NCBI GenBank assembly: GCA_965215825.1
Contig: CBDCEM010000002.1
Location: forward strand, 434,001 to 498,000
Length of the DNA stretch: 64,000 nt
Direction of reading: 5' to 3'
Source of the DNA: JAWPMT01 sp965215825
GTDB lineage: Bacteria; Bacteroidota; Bacteroidia; Cytophagales; Cyclobacteriaceae
Shown here in pieces: positions 1-8,657 of this stretch; positions within the stretch are counted from its first letter, which is position 1, and every line of letters begins with the position of its first letter. A program made the position numbers and the translations under genes. Under the pieces are notes generated by a model that saw nothing but the letters and a program-made list of their open reading frames with translations, had not been told where the DNA came from and did not search any database.

Positions 1-266
1 TCGGGAAAGTCGGTATCCAATCGCCAGCACCACACCCCTGTCCTGAAGTATATGATGCTATTGATCTCGCCAAGGAGCTCCCCGGTCAAATCTATCTAAG
101 CACGGGGACGGTCAATGATAAAGCCCGAGAATCACGACGATTGAAAGCCATATTAGAGAAAAAAGACCTTGAACTGTCCTATATGGAGGTGGCGGAAGGG
201 CACAACTGGAGAAATTGGAGGCCCTTGCTGGATGACGTCTTGCTCTTCTTTTATGCTGAAAATTAG
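1..266 (+). CDS. Esterase (Esterase D / Fes-like alpha/beta hydrolase), C-terminal part
   Basis: Only the last 87 residues are in the window; the gene begins upstream. The open frame (codons from position 3) ends in TAG at 264-266. The C-terminal motif EGHNWRNWRPLLDD is the typical end of the Esterase D / enterochelin-esterase-like alpha/beta-hydrolase family, where the His of EGHNW is the catalytic-triad histidine. Members hydrolyse esters or siderophore-type substrates in the cytoplasm or periplasm; the N-terminus that would show a signal peptide is missing, so the location is unknown. Its stop overlaps the stop of the convergent AHSA1-like gene by two bases, leaving no room for a terminator. 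Confidence 0.7.
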   Translation, partial: GKVGIQSPAPHPCPEVYDAIDLAKELPGQIYLSTGTVNDKARESRRLKAILEKKDLELSYMEVAEGHNWRNWRPLLDDVLLFFYAEN

Positions 267-709
267 TTTTCAACAACCTTTTTAAGGTTGGCCAAAACAC
301 TCGCCCATCCTCCACCGGCTATGGTGCTTTCATATCTTTTTCGTCCCTCTGCTACTTTCGAGAAGTCGCCTTGCATCACGGAAAGGACTGTTTGACCACT
401 TTTACCTCTGAGGGTATAGGTAACTGGGATATGATTTTCCGGAATGTCCTTGATTGAAGAATGTGGATCAAACGTGGTGAAAACCAACTTATTTTCCGGG
501 ACGAAATCCCGAACCACTCCACTTACAAAAGTAGTTGTTTCGCCTTCTACCTCCGCATTCCATAGTAAGGCACTTCCCACTTCCCAACTGGAGACTGCCT
601 CGCAATTGAACATATATTGTCTCGTTTTCTTTGGGTTGATCAGGGCGTCCCATACTTCTTTTGTCGTGCCTTTTATCAAAATTTCTTCCTTGATGATTAG
701 TGTTTCCAT
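263..709 (-). CDS. SRPBCC / AHSA1-domain protein
   Basis: This 148-residue protein has the START-like fold signature of the AHSA1 (activator of Hsp90 ATPase homologue 1-like) family: an N-terminal IKEEILIKGTTKEVWDAL strand-helix, a central WEVGSALLWNAE segment, and a C-terminal helix ending GGGWASVLANLKKVVE. Length fits a single domain. Bacterial members bind small hydrophobic ligands or have unknown roles, so no function can be assigned. The gene converges tail-to-tail with the upstream esterase and is divergent from the lipoprotein gene beginning at 832. Confidence 0.8.
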   Translation of the reverse strand: METLIIKEEILIKGTTKEVWDALINPKKTRQYMFNCEAVSSWEVGSALLWNAEVEGETTTFVSGVVRDFVPENKLVFTTFDPHSSIKDIPENHIPVTYTLRGKSGQTVLSVMQGDFSKVAEGRKRYESTIAGGGWASVLANLKKVVEN

Positions 710-831
710 TGTTATTTAGTTTTTGACAAAAAAATCAACCGTGGGTGTCAACCCTATGTCACTGATGAAATTCAGCTTGAACTATTTTTATTGTCATGTG
801 AGTTATTGATGTGTTACCTAACCTTTGTTCT

Positions 832-1722
832 ATGAAAAATCTCCTGTTCATCCTTACTTTTCTTTGTCTAATATCTTGCGACTCTTACTCACAAGTCCAG
901 TTGGAACCTGTTGATAATAAATTGTTCAATGACTATTGGTATGCCGGAGAAGCAGAATTGACCAGTTATGAACTGCAGCAGGCAAGGTACGGTGAAATTC
1001 ATCAGGGTCACGCTGTACTTGTTTTTGTAACCGAACCTTTCAGTGCCTCAAAGCAAGTCAAACTGGACTACCCGGGGAAAGCAGGAGATGATAATGTTTC
1101 TGTCCTCAAATTGAACCTGACAAAGAAATTTGTCACAGGCATATATCCATATTCGATGATGAGCTCAATCTTTACTCCCATTTCCTATGATCGCTACCCG
1201 AATACGCTGAAAGTTTCTACTTCTTCGCAGGAATGGTGTGGACATACATTCATGCAACTTAATTTGGAGAAAAATCACTATTCGCTTACAGGACTGAGTT
1301 ATTTTGAATCAGAGGGTGATATAAAAGAAAAATTGGACCGGACTTATCTTGAAGACGAGATCTGGACCAAAATCCGTATCAACCCCGCGACCTTGCCAAC
1401 TGGTTCAATCCAGGTCATTCCCGGGACTTTTCACTTAAGGCTAAAACATATTGAAGCAGGTTCAAAAACGGCTCAAGCCAGCCTCAAGGTACTGGAAAAC
1501 AGTGCGTTTTCTGAGATCGCCCACCATCAGTACAGCCTGCAATACGATGACCGTTCTTTGACCATTTATTTTGAAAAGAATTTTCCTTTTCAAATCCTTG
1601 GTTGGGAAGAAACATCGCGTGGGCTAACCACAAAGGCTGTTAAGAAAGAAGCCATTAAGAGCCCTTACTGGCAAAAAAATAGTAACGCAGATCGGGAGTT
1701 AAGGAAGCGCCTAGGGCTATAA
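832..1722 (+). CDS. Predicted lipoprotein of the 'septum formation inhibitor Maf'-labelled Bacteroidota family
   Basis: The start was moved to the ATG at 832 because it begins a lipoprotein signal (MKNLLFILTFLCLISC, Cys-16 as lipidation site); an upstream ATG at 811 would only add seven residues in front of it. The mature protein is about 280 residues with the segments DYWYAGEAELTSYELQQARYG, GHAVLVFVTEPFS and TGIYPYSMM, which I recall from Bacteroidota proteins often labelled septum formation inhibitor Maf. It carries no true Maf/HAM1 nucleotide-pyrophosphatase motif, so that label looks wrong and the function is unknown. The Nudix gene follows 29 bp downstream on the same strand and may be co-transcribed. 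Confidence 0.75.
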   Translation: MKNLLFILTFLCLISCDSYSQVQLEPVDNKLFNDYWYAGEAELTSYELQQARYGEIHQGHAVLVFVTEPFSASKQVKLDYPGKAGDDNVSVLKLNLTKKFVTGIYPYSMMSSIFTPISYDRYPNTLKVSTSSQEWCGHTFMQLNLEKNHYSLTGLSYFESEGDIKEKLDRTYLEDEIWTKIRINPATLPTGSIQVIPGTFHLRLKHIEAGSKTAQASLKVLENSAFSEIAHHQYSLQYDDRSLTIYFEKNFPFQILGWEETSRGLTTKAVKKEAIKSPYWQKNSNADRELRKRLGL

Positions 1723-1751
1723 GATCTTTCCATTCGGGGTATTTTCGCGAT

Positions 1752-2291
1752 ATGGATAATCCCTGGAAGCAAAAAACCACGAAACGCATCTATGACAACC
1801 CATGGATCACTGTGCATGAAGATCAGGTCATCAACCCGAAAGGGGGAAACAGCCTTTATGGTAAGGTCCATTTCAAGAATATGGCCATAGGCATTGTTCC
1901 ACTAGATAAGAACCTTAATACGTGGCTGGTTGGACAATGGCGATACACACTCAATGCGTATTCCTGGGAAATCCCTATGGGTGGAGGGCCCTTAAAAACA
2001 GCTCCATTGGAGTCTGCGAAGAGAGAATTAAAGGAAGAAACCGGACTTGTTGCCAATGATTGGGAATGCTTTTTAAAAATCCACACTTCCAATTCAGTAA
2101 CAGATGAATTTGGATACTGCTACACCGCCAGAGGGCTGACCCAGGAAGATACGGCCTTTGATGATACAGAGGACCTGGCAGTTAAAAAAATGCCATTTCA
2201 GGAAGTTTTTGATATGTGCCTGAGAGGGGAAATAACAGACAGCCTTAGTCTGGCCGCAATTCTGAAGTTAGGTCATTTGTTGAAAATTTAG
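1752..2291 (+). CDS. Nudix hydrolase (ADP-sugar pyrophosphatase-like)
   Basis: A 179-residue single-domain protein with the Nudix core REL-K-EE-TGL at about residues 91-99 and the WEIP segment just before it that is typical of ADP-ribose/ADP-sugar pyrophosphatases. These enzymes cleave nucleotide-sugar diphosphates in the cytosol using Mg2+ bound by the REuxEE glutamates, all of which are present. Two acidic residues usual in relatives are changed: the box's first Glu (seven residues before REL) is Thr, and the usual Glu of WEIPEGG is Met. The catalytic glutamates remain, so the enzyme may still be active, perhaps with altered substrate or metal binding. Confidence 0.85.
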   Translation: MDNPWKQKTTKRIYDNPWITVHEDQVINPKGGNSLYGKVHFKNMAIGIVPLDKNLNTWLVGQWRYTLNAYSWEIPMGGGPLKTAPLESAKRELKEETGLVANDWECFLKIHTSNSVTDEFGYCYTARGLTQEDTAFDDTEDLAVKKMPFQEVFDMCLRGEITDSLSLAAILKLGHLLKI

Positions 2292-2353
2292 TTCTGCCAT
2301 GCAACATTTGTTAGATTGAGGCACTCTATTGGTTATTACCCTAACGAAATCTC

Positions 2354-4747
2354 ATGAACTCCATCCTGAAGATCGCTTTTCGTAACCTGGCCAGACGCTT
2401 TTCTTATTCGCTCATCAATATCGTTGGTCTTTCTTTTGGCCTGGCAGCGTGTCTGGTTATTTTCCTGTTTCTCAAACACGAACTCTCCTACGATCAATTT
2501 CATAGTCAGTCAGAGAATATTTACAGAGTTACCCGAAAGGCTAAAATAAGTGGACAAGAAAATACTTATGCTCGGGTGAATTACACGCTTGCCGACTTGA
2601 TCAAGGAACATGTGCCTGAGGTGACAAAGGTCACTCGCTTTGGCCCCACCCGTGGCTGGATAAATACACCAGACCTTTCGAAACAATTTGATGAAAAGCG
2701 CTTGTTTCTTGCAGAGAGTAGCTTTTTCGATGTTTTTGATGTAGAGTTTTTGGCTGGGAACCCTGAGACGGCATTAGAGGGACCCAATAAAGTTGTTATC
2801 ACTCAAGCCATAGCAAAAAAGTATTTTGGTGAGATGAACCCAATGGGACAAGTCTTGCAGCGAAACAAAGAGAGAGATTTTGTGGTGACAGGAGTCGTCG
2901 CCGAATGGCCTTCTCAATCGCACCTTGAGTTCGATTTTCTGATCTCTCTGTCTTCCTCAAAGATCAATTGGTTTAGTGAGTCGATGTTTACTCACTGGGG
3001 GAATATTTGGGCCTATACTTATGTTGTTACCAATCCAAATGTAACACCCGAGCAACTTCAGGGACAAATCACGAAAGTTGCTTACGAATATGGCCCTCCG
3101 GTTTTGGATCAGTTTGATATGTCTTTCCCCTGTAATCCATTAGAAGATATTCATTTGGCTGACCCCATCCCAGGAGAGTTGAAGCCTGGAGGTAGCATGA
3201 CCTTCTTACAAGTATTTTTTGCGGTAGGATTGCTCATTTTGCTAATCGCTTGTTTCAATTTCGTAAACCTTGCGACAGCCCGGGCTTCGTGGAGAGCGAA
3301 AGAAGTTAGTGTGAAAAAAGTATTGGGGGTTGAAAAGAGAAGTCTCATCGCGCAATTTCTGGGAGAGTCAATCATCATCGCGTTCATTTCTACGTTATTG
3401 GCATTGATAATTGCGGCCCTTGTGTTGCCTTACTTCGCAGAATTTACAGGAACAGACCTGAGTCCAGTTTCTTTGCTTTCCTGGGACATTACCTGGTTCG
3501 TCATGCTGTTAATGCTTGTTGTTGGAGTCTCTGCAGGTGCTTTCCCTGCAACATACCTCTCTTCTTTCAAGCCGGTTGTTGTATTGAAAGGCAACAGCAA
3601 ACTAGGAGATTCAAAAGTTGCAGCCTCTTTAAGAAAGGGCCTGGTTCTGGTACAGTTTACCATTTCCATTGCTCTGATGGTCGGGAGTATTACTATCTAC
3701 CATCAGCTGCAGTATGCGCGCAACCTGGAGTTGGGACTGGACAAAGAACAGGTGGTAGTGGTGGATTTTTACAACAATGAACTAAAAAAGAATGTGGCAC
3801 TGATCAAGGAGAATTTTTCCAGTTTATCCAGTGTTACTTCTCTTACAGCTGTATCTGATACACCTCCCGGAGGTCTAAACTCCTGGTGGATGAAAGAAAA
3901 AAATAATGCCGAGGCCAGCAAGGAGCTCATTCCTATTCTCGCGGTTGATCACGATTTTGTGAGTACCATGAAAATGAACCTGGTTGATGGAAGAGACTTT
4001 GATGCTTCATTTGCCACAGACACAGAAAACGCCCTTTTAATCAATGAAACCATGGCCAGTTACCTGGGGTTAGAAAATCCCGTTGGAACCGTATTTGATA
4101 TGTCTGACGGGAAAGCAGAAGTAACTGTCGTGGGTGTTATTGAGGATTTTCACTTTGCTACGGTTAGAGATAAAATCCAACCCATCATGATGTACATTGA
4201 GGAACCATGGCTTGATAGACTCATTGTCCGTATAGCTCCTGGAGACTATTCCTCGACAATCAATAGTTTGCAAGAGACATGGAATGGGTTGATTCCGGAT
4301 TGGGAATTTTCCTATCGATTTATGGACGAAGATTTTGATCGGGCCTATCAGTCAGAAGCACGGCTAAGTTCCCTTGTGCTGACCTTTTCTGTATTGGCCA
4401 TTATTATCAGTATTCTTGGACTGGTGGGACTCGCCAATTTTACCGCAGAGCAGAAGATGAAAGAGATTGGGGTACGAAAAGTACTAGGTGCTCAATTATC
4501 ACACGTGGTTTGGATCCAATACCGAACCCTTGTCAAGCTTGGGCTCACAGGCCTTGTAATCGCAACGCCCATATCTTACTTATTACTCAACAATTGGCTA
4601 TCACAATTTGCCTATCGTACAGAGTTAAGTGCCTGGTTATTTATTCTGGGAGGCACATTGACCCTCATCATTACCCTTGGTACTGTCAGCTTCCAATCGA
4701 TAAAAGCAGGGCTGAAAAACCCGGTGGATACATTAAGAATGGAGTAA
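2354..4747 (+). CDS. FtsX/MacB-type ABC transporter permease
   Basis: This 797-residue membrane protein has the two-module FtsX/MacB layout common in Bacteroidota: an N-terminal segment FRNLARRFSYSLINIVGLSFGLA with the first membrane helix, a large periplasmic MacB-PCD domain (about 45-270), an FtsX unit of three helices (about 285-410), a second MacB-PCD-like domain, and a final FtsX unit containing QKMKEIGVRKVLGA. Such proteins couple cytoplasmic ATP hydrolysis to periplasmic or outer-membrane export tasks. No ATPase gene is adjacent, so it must work with an ATPase encoded elsewhere. The start follows a 62-bp gap after the Nudix gene. Confidence 0.9.
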   Translation: MNSILKIAFRNLARRFSYSLINIVGLSFGLAACLVIFLFLKHELSYDQFHSQSENIYRVTRKAKISGQENTYARVNYTLADLIKEHVPEVTKVTRFGPTRGWINTPDLSKQFDEKRLFLAESSFFDVFDVEFLAGNPETALEGPNKVVITQAIAKKYFGEMNPMGQVLQRNKERDFVVTGVVAEWPSQSHLEFDFLISLSSSKINWFSESMFTHWGNIWAYTYVVTNPNVTPEQLQGQITKVAYEYGPPVLDQFDMSFPCNPLEDIHLADPIPGELKPGGSMTFLQVFFAVGLLILLIACFNFVNLATARASWRAKEVSVKKVLGVEKRSLIAQFLGESIIIAFISTLLALIIAALVLPYFAEFTGTDLSPVSLLSWDITWFVMLLMLVVGVSAGAFPATYLSSFKPVVVLKGNSKLGDSKVAASLRKGLVLVQFTISIALMVGSITIYHQLQYARNLELGLDKEQVVVVDFYNNELKKNVALIKENFSSLSSVTSLTAVSDTPPGGLNSWWMKEKNNAEASKELIPILAVDHDFVSTMKMNLVDGRDFDASFATDTENALLINETMASYLGLENPVGTVFDMSDGKAEVTVVGVIEDFHFATVRDKIQPIMMYIEEPWLDRLIVRIAPGDYSSTINSLQETWNGLIPDWEFSYRFMDEDFDRAYQSEARLSSLVLTFSVLAIIISILGLVGLANFTAEQKMKEIGVRKVLGAQLSHVVWIQYRTLVKLGLTGLVIATPISYLLLNNWLSQFAYRTELSAWLFILGGTLTLIITLGTVSFQSIKAGLKNPVDTLRME

Positions 4748-4895
4748 TGCTTGTCAGGGAAACTGCATCCCTCAAATCCTCCGGAACTCGGCTTCAAGGC
4801 CGGGCAATGGTTCCATCAAATAAGTTTGTCAAGAACATAGGTTAAGGAAAGTACTTTCATGAAATTTGCGGGCTTCTAATAGTTGTTGCCCCAAA

Positions 4896-6203
4896 ATGAC
4901 GGTAAAAGAACACCTGCGTAGAAATGTTGTACTGGCTACACCAGTTATGGTGGGACAGTTAGGACATATCATGGTATCTGTGGCGGATACAGCCATGGTT
5001 GGCCAGGTTGGGGTAATTCCTTTAGCAGCAGCGACTTTTGGGGGCACCTTCTTCCACGTTTTGTTGCTTTTTGGTATTGGCGTGAGTTACGCCATCACTC
5101 CTTTAGTGGCGGCCACCGATGAAAAGGCTCATACCAAATTGCTGAGTATCCTGCAGAATGGACTGGCGGTAAATGTGATTTTAGGCGTCATTCTGGTATT
5201 ACTAGGATTTGCGATAGTCCCTTTCCTCAACCACTTTGGCCAGGAACCCGAAGTAGCAGAAGCAGCAGGGCCATATTTGATGATCATCATCAGTTCTATT
5301 TTCCCTGCCTTGATCTTTCAAACCTTTAGGCAATATTCTGAAGGGCGCTCAGATACTTTCAAACCCATGATCGTTTCTGTTGTTGCTAACCTGGTCAATG
5401 TGGGTCTCAACTATCTTTTGATTTTCGGAAAATTCGGATTCCCCGAGCTAGGTCTCAATGGTGCAGGCTATGCTACTTTGATTTCGAGAGTAGTGATGGG
5501 AATACTTATGATCGTCCTGATAAAAGACAAACTAAAAGGGTTTGCTTTTCGCTTTGACAAACTTGTGATGAAGCAAGTGATCAAGCTGGGTGTGCCTTCC
5601 GGGATGCAATACATCTTCGAAATTGGGGCTTTTGCCACTGCCGCCATTATGGTGGGTTGGCTTGGCGCCAAAGAACTGGCAGCGCATCAGATTGCTCTGA
5701 ATCTGGCGGCCATTACCTACATGGCCTCGACAGGGATTGCTGCGGCGGCTACGATTCGCGTTGGAAATCAGTTGGGTTTACGTGACATTAAGACACTGAG
5801 AAGGGCCGGTTATTCTTGTTTCGCATTGGCCGCCGTATTCATGGCGCTTTGTGGTCTGGCCTTTATTTTATTCAGGGATTTCTTACCCGCTCTTTACATT
5901 GATAATGATGAAGTTCATCAATTGGCTGCAAGCTTATTGATCATTGCCGCAGGCTTTCAAATCTCGGATGGAGCGCAAGCAGTAGGTCTCGGTGTATTGA
6001 GAGGTTTGACGGATGTGAAAGTTCCAACATTGGTCACATTCGTTGCTTTTTTTATTCTCTCCATTCCTGGAGGCTACTTCCTGGGTTTTACGCTTGGTTT
6101 GGGCGTTCAGGGAGTGTGGTATGCTCTGTCCGGAGGATTGACAATTGCCGCTATTCTGCATTTAATTAGATTCAATTCTTTGACAAAGAAGTTGACGTTT
6201 TAA
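4896..6203 (+). CDS. MATE family efflux transporter
   Basis: The ATG at 4896 (MTVKEHLRRNVVLATPVMVGQLGH) is preferred over an upstream TTG because it starts directly at the usual MATE N-terminus. The 435-residue protein has about 12 membrane helices in two six-helix halves; MVSVADTAMVGQVG in the first half and the related MVGWLGAKELAAHQIALNLA in the second are the family's repeated helix 2/8 motifs. MATE proteins export cationic drugs or metabolites from the cytoplasm using Na+ or H+ gradients. The substrate cannot be read from sequence. It follows the permease gene by about 150 bp and probably has its own promoter. Confidence 0.92.
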   Translation: MTVKEHLRRNVVLATPVMVGQLGHIMVSVADTAMVGQVGVIPLAAATFGGTFFHVLLLFGIGVSYAITPLVAATDEKAHTKLLSILQNGLAVNVILGVILVLLGFAIVPFLNHFGQEPEVAEAAGPYLMIIISSIFPALIFQTFRQYSEGRSDTFKPMIVSVVANLVNVGLNYLLIFGKFGFPELGLNGAGYATLISRVVMGILMIVLIKDKLKGFAFRFDKLVMKQVIKLGVPSGMQYIFEIGAFATAAIMVGWLGAKELAAHQIALNLAAITYMASTGIAAAATIRVGNQLGLRDIKTLRRAGYSCFALAAVFMALCGLAFILFRDFLPALYIDNDEVHQLAASLLIIAAGFQISDGAQAVGLGVLRGLTDVKVPTLVTFVAFFILSIPGGYFLGFTLGLGVQGVWYALSGGLTIAAILHLIRFNSLTKKLTF

Positions 6204-6340
6204 ATAATACGCATCAGCTTTTTAATATTACCGAAATTGGAAAGACTTTCTGTTGAACAGGAATAATTTTGACAATCCGGGGTTGATTCTGGATACCAGG
6301 AATCCTAAGTTTACTGCTTACTTTCACCAAACTTACCAGT

Positions 6341-6877
6341 ATGCGAACTAAGGTATTTTTCAATCTAACTCTGCTACTTCTTTTGTGCGCTGTTCCTTTT
6401 TCAGTTTTGGCACAAGATGAGAAAGAAAATATTGTGGAGATTATTGATGGTCTGACCATTCAATGGGATGAAGGAGCTGAAAAACTGGAATCCTACGAGG
6501 GACTAAGGGATTATTGTCGAATTAAACCATATAGAGATAAAACAAAAAAATTACTGGACCAAATACATCATTATGACACGGTACTGTACTTGATTGTAAA
6601 GGAAAAGTACGCCCTGGATTCTGATCCGGAAGCTAAAGCCACAATCGACGACATTGAAACCCTGGAAACTGATTATACCACCAAATCATTCATCGTATTT
6701 CTGCGTGAAGAGTGTCAGGAATTCAACTACGTCGAAAACAACCTGGGTAAGTCCAAAGGTGAAGAATACGAAGAGGAAGTAAAGACCATCGAAGAAGAAT
6801 TGGGTAAATACATCCATGCCATCACGAAACAAGTAGATACCATTGATGAGCACGTGCATCACCTCAAAGGTCTATAG
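6341..6877 (+). CDS. Secreted protein of unknown function
   Basis: A 178-residue protein with a clear Sec signal peptide (hydrophobic LTLLLLLCAVPFSVLA followed by QDE, cleavage near residue 25). The mature part is highly charged, rich in Glu and Lys, and predicted mostly helical. It contains three Cys: two in the middle (about 46 and 127 of the precursor), plus one inside the signal peptide. I do not recognise the family. It ends 14 bp before the convergent end of the adenine deaminase gene, with no terminator visible between them. Confidence 0.6.
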   Translation: MRTKVFFNLTLLLLLCAVPFSVLAQDEKENIVEIIDGLTIQWDEGAEKLESYEGLRDYCRIKPYRDKTKKLLDQIHHYDTVLYLIVKEKYALDSDPEAKATIDDIETLETDYTTKSFIVFLREECQEFNYVENNLGKSKGEEYEEEVKTIEEELGKYIHAITKQVDTIDEHVHHLKGL

Positions 6878-6891
6878 GAATCTCTTCTCAA

Positions 6892-8520
6892 TTAATCGTC
6901 TTGAAACAAGTTCATAAACTTAAACTGCTGACCATCAAAAAGCCCTTTGTCACTTAACTTCAATTGCGGAATAACCAACAGGGCCAGGAAGGATAAAGTC
7001 ATGAATGGGGAATGAAGTTGACAGCCCAATGTAGTTTTTGAATAATTTGTCAGTGCGGTATACTGGGCAGCCACTTCGTATCCATCCATCGTCGACATGA
7101 GTCCGGCAATTTCTAATGGTAAAACACTTTTGTATCGGTTATTAGCAACCGCAACTCCCCCTTTGTTTTCGATAACCAGGTTAACAGCTTCGCTGAGATC
7201 CTGATCATTGGTACCGACAGCTATGATGTTATGTGAATCATGCGCCACGGAAGAGGCTATAGCACCTGATTTCAGCTCAAAGTTTTTTACATAAGCTATT
7301 GCAGGAGGCGCATCACTGTATCGGTTTACCACTGTTAATTTAAGCAGGTCATGTTCCAGATCGTATTGGTTCTGTTTGATCAAGGAAGTTGAATACTCTT
7401 GTGATTGCGTGATCAACTGTCCATCTTCCACCACAATTACATTCACCGAACTACCGGATACCTGAAGTTGAAAATCGGCAGAAGATTTTTTTTGAGTTTC
7501 AAAGAAATTAGCTGGCTCCACAGTAATTCTCTCGATGTTGCTTTGACCCTTAGCCGCTACTTGTTTGCCATTAATGTATGTGGCTTCTACTTTAAGATTT
7601 TTTGTAGGAGTATCGATTAATATGAAATCAGCAGGATCGCCGACGCGAAGCAAGCCAACCTCAAGGGCGTAGTGTTCAACTGGATTCACACTTGAGGCCC
7701 TCAGGACATCAAACAAATCATGCCCTTTTGCAAGTGCTCTTCTGACCAGTTCGTCAAGATGGCTCTGGATCAGATCATCCGGATGCTTGTCATCTGAACA
7801 AAACATGATTTTGGTAGGGTCCACCTGAAACAAGTCAATGAGCGCTTCGAAGTTTTTAGCTGCGCTACCTTCTCGAATGATAATTTTCATCCCATGCCGC
7901 AACTTATGAAGTCCTTCTTCATAAGTGAAACACTCGTGATCAGTCGAAATGCCAGTAGCCATGTATTTGAGCGCATCATCTCCCATCAAGCCAGGAGCAT
8001 GCCCATCTATAGGTTTCCCAAGTTCTTTGGCAATCGCTATTTTCTTCATTACCTCTGGATCTTTGAATAATACCCCTGGCCAGTTCATCATTTCTGCCAG
8101 GTATTTGATCTCCGGGTTTTTCAGCAAGTCTCGAATATCTTCAGAGTCGATCGTGGCTCCTGCTGTTTCAAACGCAGTGGCAGGAACACATGACGGAGCT
8201 CCAAAGTTGAATTTGAAATCTACACTCCGGCCATTTTCAATCATATAGTCAACTCCTTCAACACCCAACACGTTGGCGATTTCATGCGGATCTGATACCG
8301 TAGCTACAGTACCATGGACCACTGCAAGCCTGGCAAACTCTGAAGGCGGCAGCATGGAACTTTCAATGTGAACGTGTGCATCCACAAAACCTGGAAGAGC
8401 ATGACTCCTAACCGGTTCCTGAAGTACCAAAATCTCGCGAATATGGGTATCGTATTTAATTTGTGCCGGGTAGATCTTTCTCTGAAAAAGATCAATCAAG
8501 TTGGTTTTGATAGATTCCAT
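6892..8520 (-). CDS. ade: Adenine deaminase
   Basis: This 542-residue enzyme converts adenine to hypoxanthine and ammonia in purine salvage (EC 3.5.4.2). Metal-dependent amidohydrolase motifs are in order: PGFVDAHVHIESSM (metal-binding HxH, about residue 46), VSDPHEIANVLG, DGHAPG, STDHE and the metal-binding Asp of CSDDKHPDD. The C-terminal family domain contains VAHDSHNIIAVG. Length is slightly below the 550-600 of typical bacterial Ade. The gene stands alone, convergent with the upstream secreted protein and divergent from the LruC lipoprotein gene. Confidence 0.93.
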   Translation of the reverse strand: MESIKTNLIDLFQRKIYPAQIKYDTHIREILVLQEPVRSHALPGFVDAHVHIESSMLPPSEFARLAVVHGTVATVSDPHEIANVLGVEGVDYMIENGRSVDFKFNFGAPSCVPATAFETAGATIDSEDIRDLLKNPEIKYLAEMMNWPGVLFKDPEVMKKIAIAKELGKPIDGHAPGLMGDDALKYMATGISTDHECFTYEEGLHKLRHGMKIIIREGSAAKNFEALIDLFQVDPTKIMFCSDDKHPDDLIQSHLDELVRRALAKGHDLFDVLRASSVNPVEHYALEVGLLRVGDPADFILIDTPTKNLKVEATYINGKQVAAKGQSNIERITVEPANFFETQKKSSADFQLQVSGSSVNVIVVEDGQLITQSQEYSTSLIKQNQYDLEHDLLKLTVVNRYSDAPPAIAYVKNFELKSGAIASSVAHDSHNIIAVGTNDQDLSEAVNLVIENKGGVAVANNRYKSVLPLEIAGLMSTMDGYEVAAQYTALTNYSKTTLGCQLHSPFMTLSFLALLVIPQLKLSDKGLFDGQQFKFMNLFQDD

Positions 8521-8657
8521 GGCTCTTCTTTTTTGCGATTTTCAAACTTATTAGGTTCTGTGCAGTAAACACCTCAAAAAATGCACAACTCCGAAAATAA
8601 TGGATCTATTCCGTGTCTCGACAGCTCTTTTGAGGTTCATTAGAAAAGTAAACAGAG

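Noticed and set aside
832..1722. Name 'septum formation inhibitor Maf' for the lipoprotein
   Set aside because: No Maf nucleotide-pyrophosphatase motif is present and the protein is a lipoprotein; the label seems inherited from misannotation.
4847..4858. GAAAGTACTTTC 12-bp palindrome before the MATE gene
   Set aside because: Short, no second copy seen, and not aligned with a recognisable promoter; chance is likely.
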